Positions 59,351-64,000 of a stretch of DNA of 64,000 bases are shown piece by piece. The DNA is from Streptomyces asoensis (GTDB lineage: Bacteria > Actinomycetota > Actinomycetes > Streptomycetales > Streptomycetaceae). Under the pieces are notes generated by a model that was not told where the DNA came from, ran no database searches, and saw only the letters and a list, made by a program, of their open reading frames with translations. The position numbers and the translations under genes are program-made. Numbering within the stretch: position 1 is the first letter of the stretch; every line of letters begins with the position of its first letter. The stretch lies in the NCBI RefSeq assembly GCF_016860545.1, contig NZ_BNEB01000003.1, forward strand, positions 1,364,001-1,428,000, written 5' to 3'.

Positions 59351-60322
59351 ATGCCCGCAGTGACCGTCGAGAACCCGTTGACCCTGCCGCGCGTCACGGC
59401 GGCGGCCGACGCGGTCGCCCGTCCCGTGCTCACCGTCACGACCGCGCCCAGCGGCTTCGAGGGCGAGGGCTTCCCGGTCCGCCGCGCGTTCGCCGGGATC
59501 AACTACCGCCACCTCGACCCGTTCATCATGATGGACCAGATGGGCGAGGTGGAGTACGCGCCGGGAGAGCCCAAGGGCACCCCGTGGCACCCGCACCGCG
59601 GCTTCGAGACCGTCACCTACATCATCGACGGCGTCTTCGACCACCAGGACAGTCAGGGCGGTGGCGGAACCATCACCAACGGCGACACCCAGTGGATGAC
59701 GGCCGGCTCGGGCCTGCTGCACATCGAGGCGCCGCCGGAGTCGCTGGTCATGTCCGGCGGTCTGTTCCACGGCCTCCAGCTGTGGGTGAACCTGCCGGCC
59801 AAGGACAAGATGATGGCGCCGCGCTACCAGGACATCCGTGGCGGCAGCGTGCAGCTCCTGACCAGCCCGGACGGCGGCGCGCTGCTGCGGGTCATCGCGG
59901 GTGAGCTGGACGGCCACGCCGGACCCGGCATCACCCACACCCCGATCACGATGGTCCACGCGACCCTCGCGCCGGGCGCGGAACTCACCCTTCCGTGGCG
60001 GGAGGACTTCAACGGTCTCGCGTACGTCATGGCGGGCAAGGGTGCCGTCGGCGCCGAGCGTCGGCCGATCCACCTGGGCCAGACGGCGGTCTTCGGCGCG
60101 GGTTCCTCGCTGACGGTCCGCGCGGACGAGAAGCAGGACTCCCACACGCCCGACCTGGAGGTCGTGCTGCTGGGCGGCCGGCCGATCCGTGAGCCGATGG
60201 CCCACTACGGGCCGTTCGTGATGAACACCAGGGACGAGCTCCAGCAGGCCTTCGACGACTTCCAGAAGGGCCGCCTGGGCACGATCCCGGCGGTCCACGG
60301 GATGACGTCCGAAGGCATCTAG
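59351..60322 (+). CDS. Pirin family protein
   Basis: 323 aa, two cupin domains. Metal ligands of the first cupin are visible: HPHRGFETVTYIIDG (two His), a further His in LLHIEAPPES and the Glu there. The family includes quercetinases; bacterial pirins respond to oxidative or aromatic stress. An AGGAGGT at 59338-59344 sets the start. An operator-like dyad precedes the gene. Confidence 0.92.
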   Translation: MPAVTVENPLTLPRVTAAADAVARPVLTVTTAPSGFEGEGFPVRRAFAGINYRHLDPFIMMDQMGEVEYAPGEPKGTPWHPHRGFETVTYIIDGVFDHQDSQGGGGTITNGDTQWMTAGSGLLHIEAPPESLVMSGGLFHGLQLWVNLPAKDKMMAPRYQDIRGGSVQLLTSPDGGALLRVIAGELDGHAGPGITHTPITMVHATLAPGAELTLPWREDFNGLAYVMAGKGAVGAERRPIHLGQTAVFGAGSSLTVRADEKQDSHTPDLEVVLLGGRPIREPMAHYGPFVMNTRDELQQAFDDFQKGRLGTIPAVHGMTSEGI

Positions 60323-60357
60323 CCTCCGGCCCCGCCGAGATCCCGCTAGGGTGTGAA

Positions 60358-60398
60358 CAGGCCCGAAGCCGCAAAGTTGGTTTGCGACTTCGGGCCTG
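60358..60398. terminator. Terminator after pirin
   Basis: CAGGCCCGAAG-CCGCAAA pairing with TTTGCG-ACTTCGGGCCTG around a GTTGG loop; one interior mismatch. Confidence 0.85.
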
Positions 60399-60412
60399 AC
60401 CCATGTCACCCG

Positions 60413-61124
60413 CTACGGCAGCACGTAGAGCGGCGCTCCGTCCGCCCCACATCCCGTCTGCCGCACGCATCCCCGCTTGAGCAGCATCCGCAGGCTGTCG
60501 TGCACACGGTCGTGCGACAGGCCGGTACGCGCGGCGATGTCCTCCACGCGGTAGCGGGCCTCGCCGCGGGCCAGCGCCGGGGCCAGGACGGCGGCGACCG
60601 CGTGCACGTCGTCCGTGACGACGGGCCACCATCCAGCGCGACGGCTCCTACGCCCTCGAGCCGGCCGCCGTGCAACCCGCCCCCGCCGGCGGCACCGCGT
60701 ACGTCATGCCCGAACAGGTCGTCGACGCGCTGGTGCGCCTGATGACCTCGGAGACCCAGATCTTGAAGGGCTGTGCTTCCGGTTTGGTGCAGGCGTTGAC
60801 CATGAGGATCAGACCCTGGAGATTGACGAGATTCATGTCTCGTCGCCACTCCCGACCTGCGGGAATGCTGAGAGTGTGCCTCTGAAGCACACTCTCGACA
60901 CTGTCGACGTTGGCTGTGTCGGCAATGTTGCGCAGAGTGGAACCGACATGCGTGTAACCCAGGTTCTTGCACACGTCGACCGCCGGGAACCAGTGCGTCC
61001 CGTCCGGCATGGTGAGCCTGCGCAGCCGCGCTCCGGTCACCGCGTAGACGAAGTCACTGATCTCGATCGCGTCCTGCTGTGCCGCCGACAGGTCCGGCGG
61101 CTGTGTGTTGTTCTGCTCGTACAT
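60413..61124 (-). pseudogene. BRO-family gene with an inverted internal segment
   Basis: The minus strand encodes a normal BRO-N domain from an ATG at 61124 with GGAGGTGAT upstream: TMPDGTHWFPAVDVCKNLGY to FKIWVSEVI (residue 128). The next stretch (60740-60625) makes no sense on this strand. Read on the plus strand it gives IQRDGSYALEPAAVQPAPAG and AYVMPEQVVDALVRL, the expected continuation. From 60624 the minus strand resumes PVVTDDVHAVAAVLAPALARGEA to TGCGADGAPLYVLP. So the middle 115 bp is inverted; about 40-60 residues that usually join the parts also seem missing. Base composition is lower in GC than its neighbours (60760-61150), suggesting acquisition. The frame as it stands ends in about 158 residues. 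Confidence 0.75.
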
Positions 61125-61271
61125 CGAGCATCACCTCCGCCATGAAAAATAGGCATATGCCACCGTAACTGGCCGCATCGGTAAGGTTGTTCACCCTTTA
61201 GGAGCGGGTGTTCGATTGCGGGGGCGGGGCCGGGGGTGTCACTCGGGTGGGTGGGTGGAGGGGACAGGGGG

Positions 61272-62345
61272 GTGGGGGTGTGGTGCGGTGGTGGGGTGCA
61301 TCTGCTTCCCGTGGCCGCGCGCCGGTTCGCCGCCTGGTGCGGCGTGATTCTGCTGGCGTCGGGCGTCGGGTACGTCGGGATCAGGCTCTGCGCGGAGTTG
61401 CGGACCGCCGTCACCCCCGTGCTGCTCGCCCTGCTCGGGACCGCGCTGCTCAGGCCGTTCCACCGGCGCCTGGTGAAGGCCGGGGTGCCCCGGTCGCTGT
61501 CGGCGGGCCTGACCTGTGTGGCGGTCGTCGCCGTGGTCGGCGGGGCCGTCTACATCGTGGTCGCGGCGCTGATCGACAGCGGCGACCAGATCGTCGCCGC
61601 GCTCAGGTCCGCCTCGCGTGGTGTCGCCGCGCACTTCGGCGCCGCCGGGACCTCGCTGGACGACCTCGCGGGCAACGCGAAGGAGCTGCTCACCAAGTTC
61701 GGCGGCACGGCCGCGTCCAATGTCATCAGCGGGGTCAGCGTCGTCGGCGAGACCATCGCGATGGCCGTGCTCGCGCTGCTGCTCGTCTTCTTCTTCCTGC
61801 GTGACTCCTACCGCGCCGTCGGCGTGCTGCGCTCCGTCGCCCCGCGCGGGACCGGCGACACCCTGGAGGCGATGGCGCGGCGGGCCTTCCGGGCCGTCGA
61901 GGGGTTCATGCGCGGGACGACCTTCATCGCCTTCATCGACGCCGTCTGCATCACCGTCGGGCTGCTCGTCCTCGACGTGCCCGGCGCGGTCGGGCTGGGC
62001 GCCCTCGTCTTCGTCGGGGCGTACATCCCCTATCTCGGGGCGTTCCTGTCCGGGGCGGTCGCCGTGCTGGTCGCTCTCGCCGACCGGGGATTCGTCATCG
62101 CGCTGTGGACGCTGGGCGTCGTGCTCGCCGTGCAGGTCCTGGAGGGGCACGTGCTCCAGCCGATGATCCAGAGCCGGACGGTGCAGATGCACCCGGCGGT
62201 GGTGATGATCACCATCACGGCGGGGGCGTCCGTGGCCGGGATCCTGGGCATGCTGCTGGCCGTTCCCCTGACGGCCGCCGGTTTCGGGGTCCTGCACGAG
62301 CTGCGGGCGCGTTACGGGGCTCCCGGCGAGGACGCGGCCCCCTAG
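61272..62345 (+). CDS. AI-2E/YdiK family membrane transporter
   Basis: About 357 aa, eight hydrophobic segments. N-terminal pair (TAVTPVLLALLGTALLRPF ... LSAGLTCVAVVAVVGGAVYIVV), a soluble loop, then GAYIPYLGAFLSGAVAVLVAL and the C-terminal LEGHVLQPMIQSRTVQMHPAVV (the family signature QPxxxGxxxxxHP-like). Transport substrate is unknown in actinobacteria. The 5' end is G-rich and several GTG starts are possible (61236, 61272, 61296); GGAGGGG favours 61272. Confidence 0.85.
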   Translation: MGVWCGGGVHLLPVAARRFAAWCGVILLASGVGYVGIRLCAELRTAVTPVLLALLGTALLRPFHRRLVKAGVPRSLSAGLTCVAVVAVVGGAVYIVVAALIDSGDQIVAALRSASRGVAAHFGAAGTSLDDLAGNAKELLTKFGGTAASNVISGVSVVGETIAMAVLALLLVFFFLRDSYRAVGVLRSVAPRGTGDTLEAMARRAFRAVEGFMRGTTFIAFIDAVCITVGLLVLDVPGAVGLGALVFVGAYIPYLGAFLSGAVAVLVALADRGFVIALWTLGVVLAVQVLEGHVLQPMIQSRTVQMHPAVVMITITAGASVAGILGMLLAVPLTAAGFGVLHELRARYGAPGEDAAP

Positions 62346-64000
62346 GGAGTGTCGGGTTCGCTGAGTTCGAACCAGATGCTCTTGCCCTTGCCCCGCGGCG
62401 CCACCCCCCAGGTCTCGGCCAGCAGTTCGATGAGGACCAGCCCGCGCCCCGACGACGCCAGCTCCCCGGGGCTGCGCAGGTGCGGGAGGTCGTCGCCCGT
62501 GTCGCTGACCTCGATGCGCAGGCGGCGCTCACCGGGGGCGCCGGTGACCTCGGCGACGAGCAGGGCGTCCGCGTCGGTGTGCACGAGGACGTTCGTCAGG
62601 GTCTCGGAGACGAGCAGGACCGCCGAGTCGACCTGGTCCTCGCAGGTCCAGTCGTGCAGCAGCTCGCGCAGTTGCTGCCGGGCCGCGGCGATCCGCTCGG
62701 GCTCGGCCTGCGCGACCGTCAGCATCGAGCGGCGCACCGGCTGCCGCGCCGGGACGACGGCGGCGTCCGGGCCGCAGCCACCCGCCCCCTGGCGGCACAG
62801 GAGCAGGACGGCGATGTCGTCCTCGCGGCGGTCGGCCAGAGGGCCCGTGGTGTGGTGGGAGGACGGCCCGTGCACGGCCTGGACCAGCGCGTCGGCCAGT
62901 TCCTCCAGATCGCCCTCGTGCGTCTCCAGGGTCTTGCGGACACGCCTCCAGCCGGTGTCGAGGTCGTGGCCGCCGGTCTCCAGCAGGCCGTCGGTGCACA
63001 GCATCAGCGCCTCGCCCGGTTCGAGGCCGAGCCGGGTCGTGGGGTAGTCGGCGTCCGGGTCGATGCCGAGGGGCAGGCCGCCGGCGGTGGCGCGGACCAG
63101 TACGGTGCCGTCGGCCATCCGGATCGCGGGGTCCAGATGCCCGGCCCGGGCGGTCTCCAGGACGCCGGTCACCGGGTCGACCTCGATGTAGAGGCAGGTC
63201 GCGAACCGCGGGTCGGACCCCGCCCCGGCGCCCCCGCCGTCGGTCGCGGCGAGGCCGTGGAAGAAGCCGGAGGCGCGGGAGAGGACGGCGTCGGGGCGGT
63301 GGCCCTCCGCGGCGTACGCCCGTACCGCTATCCGCAGCTGGCCCATGAGGCCCGCAGCCCGGACGTCGTGTCCCTGGACGTCGCCGATGACCAGGGCGAA
63401 GCGGCCCCGGGGCAGCGGGATCATGTCGTACCAGTCGCCGCCGACCTGGAGACCGCCGCCGGTCGGTATGTAGCGTGCGGCGAGGGTCATGCCCGGTATC
63501 TCGGGGCCGAGGGTGGGGAGCATGGAGCGTTGCAGACCGTCGGTCAGCTCGCGCTGGGTCTCCGCCGCGCCGGCGCGGGTGAGGGCCTGCGCGAGCATGC
63601 GCGCGACCGTCGTCAGCACAGAGCGCTCGTCCGGGGTGAACGCCACCGGGTAGGCGAAGGCGGCCATCCAGGCGCCCATCGTGCGACCGGCCACCGTGAG
63701 CGGCAGGAACGCCCAGGAGTGGCGGCCGAACTGCGCCGCCATCGGCCAGGTCAGCGGGTAGCGCTCCTTGTACTGCTCGGGAGAGGAGAGGTAGACCGCC
63801 CGCCCGGTCCGGACGACCTCGGCGGCCGGATAGTCCGTATGGAGGGACATCTGGGTGAAGGGACTCTCGTCACCGGGCTGCTGTCCGTGATGGCCGATGA
63901 TCGTCAGCCGGTCGCCCTCGACGCCGAAGACGGCCAGTCCGTCGGGTGAGAAACCCGGCATCGACAGGGCCGCCGCCACCCTCAGCACCTCTTCGGTGGA
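62342..64000 (-). CDS. GAF-PP2C (SpoIIE-type) phosphatase with HATPase domain (N-terminus outside window)
   Basis: At least 552 residues; the gene continues past the right edge. Order: GAF sensor domain (partial; VLRVAAALSMPGF to ALTRAGAA), SpoIIE-type PP2C (VGGDWYDMIPL, VIGDVQGHD, AGHLDPAIR, CTDGLLE, DDIAVLLL metal motifs), and a C-terminal anti-sigma-type ATPase domain (VSETLTNVLVHT, RIEVSDTGD, SSGRGLVLIELLA). Such fusions act in partner-switching control of stress sigma factors, with the kinase and phosphatase in one chain. Its stop overlaps that of the AI-2E-type gene by 3-4 bp. Confidence 0.9.
   Translation of the reverse strand, partial: STEEVLRVAAALSMPGFSPDGLAVFGVEGDRLTIIGHHGQQPGDESPFTQMSLHTDYPAAEVVRTGRAVYLSSPEQYKERYPLTWPMAAQFGRHSWAFLPLTVAGRTMGAWMAAFAYPVAFTPDERSVLTTVARMLAQALTRAGAAETQRELTDGLQRSMLPTLGPEIPGMTLAARYIPTGGGLQVGGDWYDMIPLPRGRFALVIGDVQGHDVRAAGLMGQLRIAVRAYAAEGHRPDAVLSRASGFFHGLAATDGGGAGAGSDPRFATCLYIEVDPVTGVLETARAGHLDPAIRMADGTVLVRATAGGLPLGIDPDADYPTTRLGLEPGEALMLCTDGLLETGGHDLDTGWRRVRKTLETHEGDLEELADALVQAVHGPSSHHTTGPLADRREDDIAVLLLCRQGAGGCGPDAAVVPARQPVRRSMLTVAQAEPERIAAARQQLRELLHDWTCEDQVDSAVLLVSETLTNVLVHTDADALLVAEVTGAPGERRLRIEVSDTGDDLPHLRSPGELASSGRGLVLIELLAETWGVAPRGKGKSIWFELSEPDTP

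Noticed and set aside
60633..60733. 8-bp inverted repeat as a phase-variation switch that restores the BRO gene
   Set aside because: Flipping exactly between the two CCAGCGCG copies leaves the inner segment out of frame with the N-terminal part, and linker codons would still be missing, so this pair alone does not restore an intact gene. The inversion itself is kept as a finding.
1..64000. Insertion sequences, rRNA genes, riboswitches, prophage or integrative elements
   Set aside because: No transposase, integrase, long terminal inverted repeats, rRNA sequence or known riboswitch core was seen. The BRO-family fragment is the only phage-like gene.

Overview
The window looks like the core of a Streptomyces chromosome close to oriC. 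GC content and third-position GC are very high, GTG starts are frequent, start-stop overlaps are common (ATGA, GTGA, TGATG), and the tRNA genes do not encode CCA. Five copies of the Streptomyces ParB site parS (GTTTCACGTGAAAC or one mismatch) lie in the 64 kb; such sites cluster around oriC. From memory, the gene order resembles the S. coelicolor interval that holds the two bkd operons and the sortase/PknB cluster, but no alignment could be run.

Layout. 1-8.8 kb: the end of a class E sortase, then a minus-strand envelope/division operon (fhaA, fhaB, PP2C phosphatase, rodA/ftsW, class B PBP, PASTA kinase pknB). 9.2 kb: tRNA-Leu(CAG), then a parS and a DnaA box. 9.7-12.9 kb: DUF2252, J-domain-like and rhodanese proteins. 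12.9-25.1 kb: an acyl-CoA dehydrogenase and the phenylacetate genes paaABCDE, paaN, paaH and a TetR regulator, interrupted by a DUF5819/HTTM/TrmH operon. 25.1-29.4 kb: bkdR and the first branched-chain 2-oxoacid dehydrogenase operon. 29.5-34.9 kb: molybdopterin genes, a triple parS cluster, a divergent K+ channel/TrkA-N pair, and a quinone oxidoreductase. 35-41.9 kb: a repetitive secreted protein, the proteasome activator Bpa, two divergent Ser/Thr kinases and an APH-like protein. 42.4-46.2 kb: the second bkd operon. 46-48.7 kb: a large unknown protein directly downstream of an unusual tRNA-like element. 48.8-64 kb: MFS/GntR, a D,D-carboxypeptidase, a DinB-like protein, an amidohydrolase, LOR, DUF6458, M18 peptidase, FadE-type dehydrogenase, SseB-like, pirin, a rearranged BRO-family gene, an AI-2E-type transporter and a truncated SpoIIE/PP2C phosphatase.

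How the parts work together. PknB, its phosphatase and the FHA readers form a phospho-signalling module beside the RodA/PBP peptidoglycan synthase pair. PaaABCDE epoxidise phenylacetyl-CoA, and PaaN and PaaH act later in the same route. Near-identical palindromes upstream of paaA, between paaN and paaH, and upstream of bkdA1 suggest one TetR repressor, encoded downstream of paaH, controls all three. The two bkd operons make branched acyl-CoA starters; neither carries its own E3.

Most interesting points: (1) the tRNA-like cloverleaf (anticodon CCA, with D-loop GG and T-loop TTC both missing) under a good promoter, ending 3 nt before the ATG of an 817-residue unknown protein; (2) a BRO-family gene whose middle ~115 bp lies in the opposite orientation; (3) a parS site that encodes the end of moeA; (4) paired DnaA boxes in metabolic promoters; (5) several genes with a -10 box 6-7 nt before the start codon, predicting leaderless mRNAs.
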